Shown here piece after piece: positions 34,374-43,276 of a stretch of DNA of 64,000 bases (positions within the stretch are counted from its first letter, which is position 1; every line of letters starts with the position of its first letter). The DNA comes from Alkalimonas cellulosilytica (GTDB lineage Bacteria; Pseudomonadota; Gammaproteobacteria; Enterobacterales; Alteromonadaceae). Made by a program: the position numbers and the translations under genes. The notes under the pieces were generated by a model. The model saw only the letters and a list, made by a program, of their open reading frames with translations. It made no database searches and was not told the origin of the DNA. Where the stretch lies: NCBI RefSeq assembly GCF_036325985.1, contig NZ_JAUHLI010000002.1, positions 248,001 to 312,000 of the forward strand, read 5' to 3'.

Positions 34374-35660
34374 ATGAACCACGGATTCTCACTTGCAAAC
34401 CTGAAAATTGCCGTCATTGGCCTTGGCTATGTTGGCTTACCACTGGCCGTTGAATTTGGCAAAAAATTCACGACCCTGGGTTTTGATATCCAGCCGAAAC
34501 GGATTGAAGCCCTGCAGCAGGGCATTGATCATACCTTAGAAGTGGAAAAAGCGGAGTTGGCTGAAGCTGAGCATCTGAGCTTCAGCTGCGATCCGGCGGC
34601 ATTAGCACAAGCCAACTTCTTTATTGTGACAGTTCCTACACCGATTGACCGTCATCGTCAGCCGGACTTAACCCCTTTGATTAAAGCGTCGGAAACACTG
34701 GGCTCAGTGATCAAAGCCGGTGACATCGTGGTGTATGAGTCGACCGTTTATCCCGGTGCGACCGAAGAAGACTGCCTGCCGGTGATTGAACGTATTTCTG
34801 GGCTGCGCTTTAATCAGGATTTTTTTGCTGGCTACAGCCCGGAGCGGATTAATCCGGGTGACAAAGAACACCGGGTGACCAGCATCAAAAAAGTAACCTC
34901 GGGTTCCACACCCGAGGTCGCTGATTTTATCGACCAGGTCTACGCCAGCATCATTACAGCCGGCACCTACAAGGCCAGCAGCATCAAAGTCGCCGAGGCG
35001 GCAAAAGTGATCGAGAACACTCAGCGTGATCTAAATATCGCTCTGGTAAATGAGCTGGCAGTCATTTTTAGTAAGTTGAACATTGATACCGAGGAAGTAC
35101 TCCTGGCTGCCGGCACCAAGTGGAACTTCTTGCCATTCCGGCCAGGCCTGGTCGGTGGGCACTGCATCGGCGTGGACCCGTATTACCTGACGCACAAAGC
35201 ACAGTCGATTGGTTATCATCCGGAAGTGATCCTGGCTGGCCGGCGCATTAACGATGGTATGCCCAAGTTTGTAGTGTCGTCACTGGTCAAAACCATGCTG
35301 AAAAAGCGCATTCAGGTGCAGGGTGCCCGGGTGCTGGTGCTGGGACTGACATTCAAAGAAAACTGCCCGGACATCCGTAATACCAAGGTGATTGATGTGG
35401 TGCATGAACTGCAGGATTATGGCATGCAGGCCGATGTGTACGATCCCTGGGTATCCGCCGAGGATGCACGGCATGAGTACGGCCTGGAACTTTGTACCAC
35501 ACCACAGCACTCAGCCTATGATGCGGTGATCCTGGCGGTTGCTCACCAGGCATTTAAAGACATGGGAACTGAGCAGATCCTGGGCTTTGCCAAAGACAAC
35601 CATGTGTTGTACGACCTGAAATACGTGCTGGACCCAGCCAAGGTAGAACTGCGTTTTTAA
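34374..35660 (+). CDS. tviB: UDP-N-acetylglucosamine C-6 dehydrogenase (TviB/WbpO type)
   Basis: Nucleotide-sugar dehydrogenase of 428 residues producing UDP-GlcNAcA (or UDP-GalNAcA). It has Rossmann motif VIGLGYVGLPLAVEFG, VPTPIDRHRQPDL, ESTVYPGATEE, the GYSPERINPGD block, catalytic C264 in GGHCIGVDPYYL and LTFKENCPDIRNTKV. The last motif separates the TviB/WbpO group from WecC and AlgD. It lies 23 bp after wecB and 16 bp before tviC, so the three genes form an operon. The product should be the substrate for the next enzyme. Substrate choice between GlcNAc and GalNAc cannot be settled from sequence. Confidence 0.92.
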   Translation: MNHGFSLANLKIAVIGLGYVGLPLAVEFGKKFTTLGFDIQPKRIEALQQGIDHTLEVEKAELAEAEHLSFSCDPAALAQANFFIVTVPTPIDRHRQPDLTPLIKASETLGSVIKAGDIVVYESTVYPGATEEDCLPVIERISGLRFNQDFFAGYSPERINPGDKEHRVTSIKKVTSGSTPEVADFIDQVYASIITAGTYKASSIKVAEAAKVIENTQRDLNIALVNELAVIFSKLNIDTEEVLLAAGTKWNFLPFRPGLVGGHCIGVDPYYLTHKAQSIGYHPEVILAGRRINDGMPKFVVSSLVKTMLKKRIQVQGARVLVLGLTFKENCPDIRNTKVIDVVHELQDYGMQADVYDPWVSAEDARHEYGLELCTTPQHSAYDAVILAVAHQAFKDMGTEQILGFAKDNHVLYDLKYVLDPAKVELRF

Positions 35661-35676
35661 CCCAAGGATGAGAACC

Positions 35677-36696
35677 ATGAGTATGTATCAGGAAAAACTG
35701 GAACGTTTACAACAAGCACCAAAACGCTGGCTGATTACAGGCTGTGCCGGCTTTATTGGTTCCAATTTATTGGAAGTGTTGCTGCGGCATGATCAGTTCG
35801 TGGTGGGCCTGGATAACTTCGCGACCGGCTATCAGCGCAATCTGGATCAGGTAAAGGCGCTGGTCACGCCAGAGCAGTGGCAGCGTTTTCAGTTTATTGA
35901 AGGTGATATTTGCCAGCCAGAGCATTGCCAGCAAGCCTGTGAAGGTGTGGATTACGTGTTGCATCAGGCGGCGCTTGGCTCTGTTCCTCGCTCGATTGAA
36001 GATCCGGCTCGCACCAACGCCGCCAATATTACCGGCTTTTTAAACATGCTGATTGCGGCCCGGGATGCCGGGGTGCAAAGCTTTGTCTATGCCGCGTCCA
36101 GCTCGACTTATGGCGATCATCCGGCACTGCCCAAAGTAGAAGACAACATCGGCAAGCCATTGTCTCCTTATGCAGTCACCAAGTACGTCAATGAACTGTA
36201 TGCCGATGTATTTTCCCGCACTTATCAATTTCATTGCACCGGTCTGCGTTATTTTAATGTGTTTGGCCCAAGACAGGATCCGAACGGGGCTTATGCTGCG
36301 GTGATCCCGAAGTGGACGGCAGCCATGATCGCCGGTGATGATGTGGCGATTAATGGCGATGGTGAAACCAGCCGCGATTTTTGCTTCATTGCCAATGCGG
36401 TGCAGGCCAACATTCTGGCGGCAGTGACCCAGCTAGAGCGCAGTGAAGTCTTCAACGTGGCCGTTGGTGACCGCACCAGTTTGAATCAGTTGTTTAGCGC
36501 GATTCAGCAAAGTTTACTACAACATGGGGTGGGCTACAGCAAAGCACCGGTGTACCGGGATTTCAGGGCTGGTGATGTACGCCATTCCCAGGCTGATATT
36601 AGCAAAGCACATACAATGCTGGGTTATCAACCAGAATACAAAGTGCAACACGGCCTTGAGCAGGCCATGCCGTGGTATTTGGCATTAAGCCGTTAA
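35677..36696 (+). CDS. tviC: UDP-GlcNAc(A) C4-epimerase (TviC/WbpP type)
   Basis: SDR-family epimerase of 339 residues with NAD-binding TGCAGFIGSNLLE, the YxxxK active site in SPYAVTKYVNELYA, the S(S)STYGDHPALPK block and YFNVFGPRQDPNGAYAAVIP. This matches TviC/WbpP, which interconvert UDP-GlcNAc(A) and UDP-GalNAc(A). With TviB it would supply UDP-GalNAcA, a building block of acidic polysaccharides such as Vi antigen. The ATG at 35677 was chosen (AAGGATGAGA upstream); the ATGs at 35668 and 35683 are alternatives. It is followed by a palindromic region and a convergent lyase gene. Confidence 0.92.
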   Translation: MSMYQEKLERLQQAPKRWLITGCAGFIGSNLLEVLLRHDQFVVGLDNFATGYQRNLDQVKALVTPEQWQRFQFIEGDICQPEHCQQACEGVDYVLHQAALGSVPRSIEDPARTNAANITGFLNMLIAARDAGVQSFVYAASSSTYGDHPALPKVEDNIGKPLSPYAVTKYVNELYADVFSRTYQFHCTGLRYFNVFGPRQDPNGAYAAVIPKWTAAMIAGDDVAINGDGETSRDFCFIANAVQANILAAVTQLERSEVFNVAVGDRTSLNQLFSAIQQSLLQHGVGYSKAPVYRDFRAGDVRHSQADISKAHTMLGYQPEYKVQHGLEQAMPWYLALSR

Positions 36697-36717
36697 AACA
36701 GCTATCACTTACTTTAG

Positions 36718-36765
36718 CGGCTGCACATCTTTCACTCAAATCAATCACTGTGAAAGTGGCAGCCG
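36718..36765. repeat. Nested inverted repeat between convergent genes
   Basis: Outer arms CGGCTGC (36718-36724) and GCAGCCG (36759-36765), inner arms CTTTCAC (36729-36735) and GTGAAAG (36750-36756), with a 14-nt loop. It has no T tract, yet its place between tviC and the lyase gene suggests a terminator or transcript-end structure for both. Confidence 0.55.
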
Positions 36766-36778
36766 TTCACACTGTAAC

Positions 36779-39226
36779 TCATAATTTTATGACAACTAAC
36801 CCATCTTCAGTTGCCTGATGCGTGTTGTTACCGGAGTTATTCGTAGGCGTGAGCTCTATCAACCTTCCTTGCTGCGCCACATCAACATGCACACGAGCCT
36901 CTGGTTGCCAGCCCAGGATATACAAGGATTGAATAGCAACATTTTCCGGTATGCTTAATTGCAGGAAGCTTTCTTTAGGTTGATCAGGGAAGCGGCTAAA
37001 CAGCACTAAAGTACTTTCTCGGATAAAGCCAGCTCCAAACCAATGATCGGAATTGAGAGTTCCATTTTCAATGTTCATGATGAACTTTTCTTGCGGTTGG
37101 AACCCGGTGTTTAGCTCCAGCTGGTCATTACTTTCAACATTGTTATAAATTAACGGCGCTTTACCAGTTGCCCCCTCAAACTCAAAATAGGTCAGTACCT
37201 CGGTATGAACTTGTGGTTGAGCCGGACTTATTTTTAGCCGCCATTTGCGCTGATTATCCGGCACTGAATGCTGGGTCTCGTTGGCCCAGAACTCCCTTCC
37301 ATCCACTTTGCGAATATTGGCTTGTTCTGGCCAGGCAACTTGATAATAACCAATCATCTCATTGGTTTGTATGCGGAAGCCCTGAACAGCAAACTCATGC
37401 TCTACCGGTTCGCCCTGAAAAAGTTGGTTCACTGTGACCTGGCGAATGTATTCATCCCCCCGTTGCAGCCCTAATTCAGGCTTATATTGCTGCAAGTCCC
37501 GAATTTGATTAGGCAGCGTCCGCACATTGTCAAAAATAGCCAAAGTTTGCTCCCCAATCAGAGCAACCTGGCGAGTTACAAGCTCAGCATAAGTTGTCGC
37601 AAAGTAGCCTGACATATTATAAATATCAGTTGCTTCAGCCGAGATTAGGGTAATAGACCCATCTTGAAATATAGTTCGATAAAAGCCATTGCCAAGAGCT
37701 CTTCCTGTTGGGTTTGCAGAACCTTCCAGGGTTGCATTCTCAATAAGTAGTGTATTATGAGCATCACTACGTGCTCCAGCGGCACTATAGCCAGTGACTT
37801 GTTTGGTTATCCACACTCCACGGTGAGCTACATCAATATTCAACGCATCGGAATGCTCGTGGTCTACTCTGCTGCGGCGGGTGATAAAATACAAGCTGGT
37901 TGCATCGGCTTCCCAACTGCTTCTGGCAGAGATTAAGCCAACTCCTGGAGCAAAATGAAGCTTGGAGAGGCTAGTTGGTGCTGCTGGCTTGGATGGTTGC
38001 TGGTAAAAGAGTACTCTTTCAATCCCTGGATGCAAGGACACCTGTAAATGACCTGCGGTTTCAAGTTGGTTCTCTAGCCAGCTCTGCAACTGTGGCCTGA
38101 CTTCAGACCCCTGAAGTAACTCTGTTAGGTACAAAGCAAATTGGTATCGTCCATCATGAAAAACGGGCCGATAGTCGCGCCCTTGCTCCACCGAACCGAA
38201 CTGATAAACGCCCGTAGAACCTGGTAAGGTGTGCTGGATCAGGGCTGCAGCGGCGTGCTCAGCATATTCTGAAGGGAATGGCAAATCACGTAGATCTCGG
38301 TTAATCAAAAATACTCGCATCCAATGCAACTGAGTGCGAGGGCTGTAGTCGGACCCTTCAGCCCACACGCCTCCAGCCATAATATCATGCATGTAATAGT
38401 CCACTACAAAGCGCTGAAGCATGGTATCAGCGACAGAGAGGCTAAGTTCAGCAAGCTCTTGATAGCTTTCATTTTGTTGCAAGATATAGCCAAACAGCGT
38501 CAGATTTTCTGCAATAGCGGCAGTCTTATCTGTGTCTGTGAACCGATATCCATGAAAATCGTTTTGGTGATTGGTGTAATCCAGCCAATGCTCTGTCCAG
38601 GTGGCTATATGCTGCTCTGCGACAGAACGCTCTTCCTGATTGAAAGCAAACCGAAGCCAGGCATAAGAAATTGCAATTCGGTTGCCACCGGTTCTGAAGC
38701 CATTACGGTTTGTGAAGCTGCGCCATCCAACATCTGGGTCTGAAAAATAACCTTGCCATAAAAGCCTTTTGCCTTGCTCAAGATAGTCTTCATCGCCAGT
38801 AAGATGATATCCCAGTGCATAAGCTTTCGCATATTCGCCCGAATTATAAGGGGTACGGCCAAGGTAGGTATTCAACCAGCTGCGCATTGCAAGAAATGCA
38901 CTATCATCTTCCTCAAGTTGTCTTCTTAATTGTTCAATACGGTTGGGTAGCAAAAAGAGCGTCGTTTCTGCATGAGCCCAATAGACGGGCGGTTCGGAAG
39001 GGTCGCTGTTGTCAGCAGAACCATCATCGTTGTTATCGTCTTCACTGCCATCGTCATTGTCGTGGTCACCATCACCATCACCATCATCGTCATCGTCATC
39101 GTCATCGCCTCCATCTACAGGGGGGATAACAATGCTGCTTGGTGGTGGGGCGTCATTATTTCCGCCACAGGCCGCAAGGAAAAGCCCTGCTATACAAAGT
39201 GCGGCCAGAAGAGATAGCTTAGTCAT
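36779..39226 (-). CDS. Heparinase II/III-like polysaccharide lyase lipoprotein
   Basis: An 815-residue lipoprotein. Signal peptide with lipobox LAAC (C20), then an Asp/Gly-rich linker (about 39-78) and an alpha-helical toroid domain followed by the heparinase II/III beta-sandwich, visible as SRVDHEHSDALNIDVAHRGVW and SDAHNTLLIEN. Tyr/His residues in SDYSPRTQLHWM would contribute to the active site. Family members cleave uronic-acid polymers, including heparin and alginate, by beta-elimination. In an EPS locus this probably trims or releases the polymer at the cell surface. It is encoded opposite to its neighbours. Confidence 0.88.
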   Translation of the reverse strand: MTKLSLLAALCIAGLFLAACGGNNDAPPPSSIVIPPVDGGDDDDDDDDGDGDGDHDNDDGSEDDNNDDGSADNSDPSEPPVYWAHAETTLFLLPNRIEQLRRQLEEDDSAFLAMRSWLNTYLGRTPYNSGEYAKAYALGYHLTGDEDYLEQGKRLLWQGYFSDPDVGWRSFTNRNGFRTGGNRIAISYAWLRFAFNQEERSVAEQHIATWTEHWLDYTNHQNDFHGYRFTDTDKTAAIAENLTLFGYILQQNESYQELAELSLSVADTMLQRFVVDYYMHDIMAGGVWAEGSDYSPRTQLHWMRVFLINRDLRDLPFPSEYAEHAAAALIQHTLPGSTGVYQFGSVEQGRDYRPVFHDGRYQFALYLTELLQGSEVRPQLQSWLENQLETAGHLQVSLHPGIERVLFYQQPSKPAAPTSLSKLHFAPGVGLISARSSWEADATSLYFITRRSRVDHEHSDALNIDVAHRGVWITKQVTGYSAAGARSDAHNTLLIENATLEGSANPTGRALGNGFYRTIFQDGSITLISAEATDIYNMSGYFATTYAELVTRQVALIGEQTLAIFDNVRTLPNQIRDLQQYKPELGLQRGDEYIRQVTVNQLFQGEPVEHEFAVQGFRIQTNEMIGYYQVAWPEQANIRKVDGREFWANETQHSVPDNQRKWRLKISPAQPQVHTEVLTYFEFEGATGKAPLIYNNVESNDQLELNTGFQPQEKFIMNIENGTLNSDHWFGAGFIRESTLVLFSRFPDQPKESFLQLSIPENVAIQSLYILGWQPEARVHVDVAQQGRLIELTPTNNSGNNTHQATEDGLVVIKL
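39064..39108. repeat. Tandem triplet/hexamer repeat encoding the poly-Asp linker
   Basis: Repeats of ATCACC and ATCGTC on the + strand read as Asp-Asp and Asp-Gly codons on the - strand. Length changes in multiples of 3 would keep the frame and alter the spacer length of the lyase. Confidence 0.75.
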
Positions 39227-39436
39227 GCCTGATACCCATGTTCTTTAATAACGAGCTTAGTCCCTTTAGTCTAGCGGAGTTCGGAGTTATTGTCTTGCTT
39301 CACTCGGTCTTGACTGGGTTTGAGCCAGCGCAAAGAAACCTAATTTAATCGAGCTAAGAGGGTGCATCCGGGGCTGATTGGTGTAAAATACATCAATAGT
39401 TGGCCCCTTATTGACTGAAAGCAGCAGGAATCTATT

Positions 39437-40789
39437 ATGGATGATAGTAAGCGCGTAATTCTTCTTGAATTCAATGAACTTTGCCCTCAATTGCTCGACC
39501 GCTTTATGCAGGCTGGCGAGCTGCCGAACTTTTCTAAGTTGCACCAAAGCGCCGATGTCTATGTGACCGATGCTAAATGTGAGGTGGAATATTTGGAGCC
39601 ATGGATCCAATGGGTAACACTGCATACTGGCCTGCCTTATGAAAAACATCAGGTGTTTCGCTTAGGGCAAGCACAAAATCTACAGCATGACTCTATTTGG
39701 GATGTGCTGGCCAAGCACAACAAAACCAGTTGGTTATGCGGCAGTATGAATACCAAATGGGATGCCAACGACGACAAGATCACTGCGCTGCCTGATCCCT
39801 GGAGCATTGATGTGATGGCATCGCCAGATAGCCTGCAACCTTTTTATCAGTTTGTGCGGGCCAATGTGCAGGAGCACAGCAATACCAACTTTAAGTTATC
39901 TGCTGGGGATTATGCGCGCTTTCTGTGGTTTATGCTGCGCCATGGTCTGAGCTTTACAACCAGCAAAAAGTTGGCCGGCATGCTTTGGAAGCAACTAACC
40001 AAGGCCGAAGACCGCTGGAAAAAAGCCACGGTGCTCGACTGGTTGCAGTTCGATGTGTTTAAACACGTGTATCAGCAGCAAAAACCACACTTTGCTACCT
40101 TCTTCTCCAACAGTACCGCGCATTTTCAGCACAAGTTCTGGCGTTACATGGAGCCGGAGAAATTTCCACTTAAACCCTCCGATGCAGAGATAAAAAAATA
40201 CGGCGGGGCAGTGCTTTATGCCTACAAAAATCACGATGCGCTGATAGGTGAGGTACTCAAGCTGGCAGACAAAGACACGGTGGTTATTTTATCTTCAGCC
40301 CTTAGCCAGCAACCCTATACTTTGAAAGACGAGGAGGGCGGCAAGCGTTTCTACCGGCCACATGATATACATAAAATACCGGTAGTGTTCGGTTTGACTG
40401 GCGTACAAAAAGTAAGCCCGGTGATGTCACACCAATTCCATCTACTTTGTGGTGATGAAGCGTCAGCCAAAATAACCTTTGAAAGGTTGCAGGCTATAAA
40501 GTTTAACGGCGATCCGCTGTTCTCATTGCGTCTGGAGGGGCATGATGTGTTTGGAGGGTGTCGTATTTATACCCAGGTACCAGAGCAAGCCACCTTTGAA
40601 GTAGATGGTCGCAGCTTGTCCTTTCATCAGGTGTTTTACCTGGCGGATAGCCTAAAGAGTGGCATGCATCATCCACATGGTGTGTTTTGGGTGTCGCAAC
40701 AAGGGCGCAACCACCAAAAAGTGGCAGAGCCCATTCCATTGGAGCTTACCATGCCGAAAATTCTGCAGGAATTTCGTTTGCAGGCTTAG
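39437..40789 (+). CDS. Alkaline-phosphatase-superfamily protein, metal sites degenerate
   Basis: A 450-residue protein with the overall layout of the type I phosphodiesterase/nucleotide pyrophosphatase superfamily: N-terminal VILLEFNELCPQLL, then LPNFSKL and YLEPWIQWVTLHTGLPYEKHQVF. Usual members have an Asp at the start of the first strand and a Ser/Thr nucleophile; here the first strand carries Glu, and the expected D-H-G near the C-terminus is replaced by SSALSQQPY. It has no signal peptide. Similar proteins occur in EPS gene sets, but their activity is unknown. It could be a catalytically altered enzyme or a binding protein. It lies 36 bp before a glycosyltransferase. Confidence 0.75.
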   Translation: MDDSKRVILLEFNELCPQLLDRFMQAGELPNFSKLHQSADVYVTDAKCEVEYLEPWIQWVTLHTGLPYEKHQVFRLGQAQNLQHDSIWDVLAKHNKTSWLCGSMNTKWDANDDKITALPDPWSIDVMASPDSLQPFYQFVRANVQEHSNTNFKLSAGDYARFLWFMLRHGLSFTTSKKLAGMLWKQLTKAEDRWKKATVLDWLQFDVFKHVYQQQKPHFATFFSNSTAHFQHKFWRYMEPEKFPLKPSDAEIKKYGGAVLYAYKNHDALIGEVLKLADKDTVVILSSALSQQPYTLKDEEGGKRFYRPHDIHKIPVVFGLTGVQKVSPVMSHQFHLLCGDEASAKITFERLQAIKFNGDPLFSLRLEGHDVFGGCRIYTQVPEQATFEVDGRSLSFHQVFYLADSLKSGMHHPHGVFWVSQQGRNHQKVAEPIPLELTMPKILQEFRLQA

Positions 40790-40825
40790 AACTGCAAACC
40801 TTGATCACAAGGATGTGAGTTATCG

Positions 40826-41887
40826 ATGAAAATCCTGCACGTCGTCAGCAGTCTGAATATGGGGGGGGCAGAGCAGTTTGTAGTCGATATCACAGCGGCT
40901 ATGAATCAGCAGTCCGGTATTCAGGCTGAAATCCTCAGTTTTGGCAGAGCAGATGATGCGCTCTGTCAGCACTGTGGCAAGCATGATATAACCGTCCATC
41001 ATCTAAGCCAGGCAGGGCGGCTTCAACAGCTTGTGCAGTTAAGGCGATTGGTAAGGCGCTATGATGCTGTGCATATTCACAGCAGCCATTGCGTTGCCTC
41101 CCTCCTGGTTTCTACTTTATTTCTCTCCGGCTGCAGGCTGTATTACACCCGGCATAACACGGTCATACATCGTTCTGGTAAATGGCGGCTGATTTATCGG
41201 CTCGCTTCAATCCGGCTCAGTAAAATTGTATTTATTGCAGAGATTGCCAGACAAGACTTTTTGCAAGCTTATCCCGTTTTTCAAGAAAAAAGCACCTTAA
41301 TTTATAACGGGATTCGACCAGTTCGGTTGGATCCGGTTGTGAAAGCGACAGACCGTGGTGTGATCCGATTAGGGCAAGTGGGACGCTTTGTGCCATTGAA
41401 AGCACAGAAGCTACTGATCCAAGCTCTGCATCGACTCAGCCCAAAACAGAGGCAAGGTTTTGAGTTGCACTTTTTTGGAGATGGCCCATTGTTGGATGAT
41501 TGCCGTCATCAAGCTGAATCTTTGCAACAGGATATGGGAATTACTTTCCATGGTTTGGAAATGGATAAGTCGCGAATTTATCAAAGCATTGATGTGCTGG
41601 TAGTGACTTCAGAGACAGAGGGTTTGTCGTTGGTGATGTTGGAGGCGCTTTCTGCTGGGTGCTTAGTGATTGCAACAAAAGTGGGTGGCAATGAAGAAAT
41701 TATTGAGCATGGAAGAAGTGGGTTACTATACCATTATCCCAAAGTTCAGGAGTTAGCTCAGTGTCTAACTTATGTTTTAACTGATGCTAGATGGCGCGAT
41801 TTAGCGCTTGCTGGAAATAGGCGCTTTGACTTAATGTTCGAGCAAGAGCGTTGTGTAAGCAGCTACCTTACTATTTACCGAAGTTAG
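40826..41887 (+). CDS. Group 4 glycosyltransferase
   Basis: GT-B fold transferase of 353 residues. N-terminal HVVSSLNMGGAEQFVVDI carries the conserved GGAE donor/acceptor loop; the C-terminal half has VGRFVPLKAQKLLIQAL and the E-x7-E type motif in SETEGLSLVMLEALSAGC, followed by ATKVGGNEEII. It would add a sugar to the lipid-linked EPS repeat unit in the cytoplasm; the sugar is not predictable. A run of eight G (40861-40868) encodes the GGAE motif. It follows the phosphatase-like gene closely and precedes a second GT4 gene by about 150 bp. Confidence 0.92.
   Translation: MKILHVVSSLNMGGAEQFVVDITAAMNQQSGIQAEILSFGRADDALCQHCGKHDITVHHLSQAGRLQQLVQLRRLVRRYDAVHIHSSHCVASLLVSTLFLSGCRLYYTRHNTVIHRSGKWRLIYRLASIRLSKIVFIAEIARQDFLQAYPVFQEKSTLIYNGIRPVRLDPVVKATDRGVIRLGQVGRFVPLKAQKLLIQALHRLSPKQRQGFELHFFGDGPLLDDCRHQAESLQQDMGITFHGLEMDKSRIYQSIDVLVVTSETEGLSLVMLEALSAGCLVIATKVGGNEEIIEHGRSGLLYHYPKVQELAQCLTYVLTDARWRDLALAGNRRFDLMFEQERCVSSYLTIYRS
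40861..40868 (+). repeat. Poly-G tract (G8) near the start of the glycosyltransferase gene
   Basis: Eight G at codons 12-15 (atg-ggg-ggg-gca), encoding the conserved GGAE motif. A change of one G would truncate the enzyme early. Confidence 0.9.
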
Positions 41888-42039
41888 TTCACCAGATCAA
41901 ATGTACACGTTTGGTAGATCTATATAGATTAGGGTACCGTGCTCTGATTGTCACCAAACGTAAAAAAAGCTAGACTTGGACTGTGGTCATGTAAAAGCGC
42001 ATTTTACTTATTTTGACTTAAAATTATCAGGTGTCATGG

Positions 42040-43263
42040 ATGAATGCAAAGAAAAAATTGTTATGGATTAAGGCTGATGAGCTTTACCCGCTAAATACAG
42101 GTGGCAAGATACGAACATACAATATGTTGAAAGAATTAAAGGAGTTCTTTGATATAACATACTTTACTCTTAAATCTGATTCGTTAATGCCTCTTGGAAA
42201 TATGTCTGACTACTCTGATCATCAGGTTTTTGCTCGCTGGAAAGACAACAAGAAAAACAAAATTAAGTTATGTGTTGACGCCATAATAAATTGCATATTT
42301 TCAAATCGCCCTTTCGTTATTGATAAATACACATCTAATGAAATCACGAAGTCACTGGAGACAGTGATCAATAATTATGATTTTGATGTCATTATCAGTG
42401 ACTTTTTATCACTTTCAGACAATCTTCTAAGTTTAGAAAAAAAGCCAGGAGCAAAATATATCGTTTTCCAACATAACGTGGAAAGCTACATTTGGGAGCG
42501 TCATTTTAATAATGCCTCAAACTTTGTTGCTCGCTCATATTTCAAATCTCAATGGCAACGTTTTCTGAGCTTTGAGAAAAATGCTTGTCAGTGGTTTGAT
42601 GGTGTAATTGCTGTAAGTAAGTTTGACAATGATGTTTTTATAAATGAGTTCAAATTAAAAAATGTACTCGGTTTTGTAGAGACCGGTGTAGATACACAGT
42701 TCTTCTCGATGTATGAACGTAACCCTAACAAGAACAACATTGTTTTTCTTGGATCGATGGATTGGATGCCAAATATTGATGGTATTGAAAATTTTGTCAG
42801 GAAAACCTATCCATTAATTAAGAAAAAAATACCAGATGTTACGTTAACAATTTTAGGACGAAATCCACCAGATAAAATTAAACAGCTCAATGAAAAAGAT
42901 AAATCTATTCATGTGACTGGAACCGTTGATGACGTTAGGCCTTTTTTGGCTAAAGCATCTGTTTCCGTTGTCCCATTAAGAATAGGCGGCGGAACCAGGA
43001 TAAAGATATTTGAAACCATGGCTGCTGGTCTGCCCGTTGTTTCAACAACGATTGGAGCTGAAGGCTTGCCTGTTGTGGATGGCGAGCATATAGCCATTGC
43101 TGATGATAGTGAAGCATTTGCAGAAAAAGTAGTTGAAGCTCTAGTTGATGTTAAATATTCAGACGAAATGGCCAAATGTGCACAAAATTTTGTGAGTAAT
43201 AATTTCAGCTGGAAGACTGTAACGAAAGACTTCGTTGCTATGATCAATCAAGTTAAGCAATAG
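42040..43263 (+). CDS. Group 4 glycosyltransferase, AT-rich gene
   Basis: GT-B transferase of 407 residues. N-terminal LLWIKADELYPLNTGGKIRT includes the G-G-K acceptor loop; the C-terminal domain has NNIVFLGSMDWMPNIDGI, VTGTVDDVRPFLAKASVSVVP and the E motif RIGGGTRIKIFETMAAGLPVVST. The sugar specificity is unknown. The frame is open from GTG 42031, but the ATG at 42040 with AGGTG upstream is preferred. Base composition drops sharply here (42241-42300 has 15 G+C of 60), and codon use is unlike the preceding genes, pointing to separate ancestry. The next gene, algD, starts 13 bp downstream. Confidence 0.9.
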   Translation: MNAKKKLLWIKADELYPLNTGGKIRTYNMLKELKEFFDITYFTLKSDSLMPLGNMSDYSDHQVFARWKDNKKNKIKLCVDAIINCIFSNRPFVIDKYTSNEITKSLETVINNYDFDVIISDFLSLSDNLLSLEKKPGAKYIVFQHNVESYIWERHFNNASNFVARSYFKSQWQRFLSFEKNACQWFDGVIAVSKFDNDVFINEFKLKNVLGFVETGVDTQFFSMYERNPNKNNIVFLGSMDWMPNIDGIENFVRKTYPLIKKKIPDVTLTILGRNPPDKIKQLNEKDKSIHVTGTVDDVRPFLAKASVSVVPLRIGGGTRIKIFETMAAGLPVVSTTIGAEGLPVVDGEHIAIADDSEAFAEKVVEALVDVKYSDEMAKCAQNFVSNNFSWKTVTKDFVAMINQVKQ

Positions 43264-43276
43264 TGAGGAACGCAAA

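Noticed and set aside
38815..39248. Several + strand frames with His-rich or Ile/Val-rich repeats
   Set aside because: They are antisense readings of the poly-Asp linker repeat in the lyase gene.
39297..39330. GG-N10-GC pattern upstream of the phosphatase-like gene as a second sigma-54 promoter
   Set aside because: Only the GG/GC spacing fits; the rest of the -24/-12 consensus is poor.
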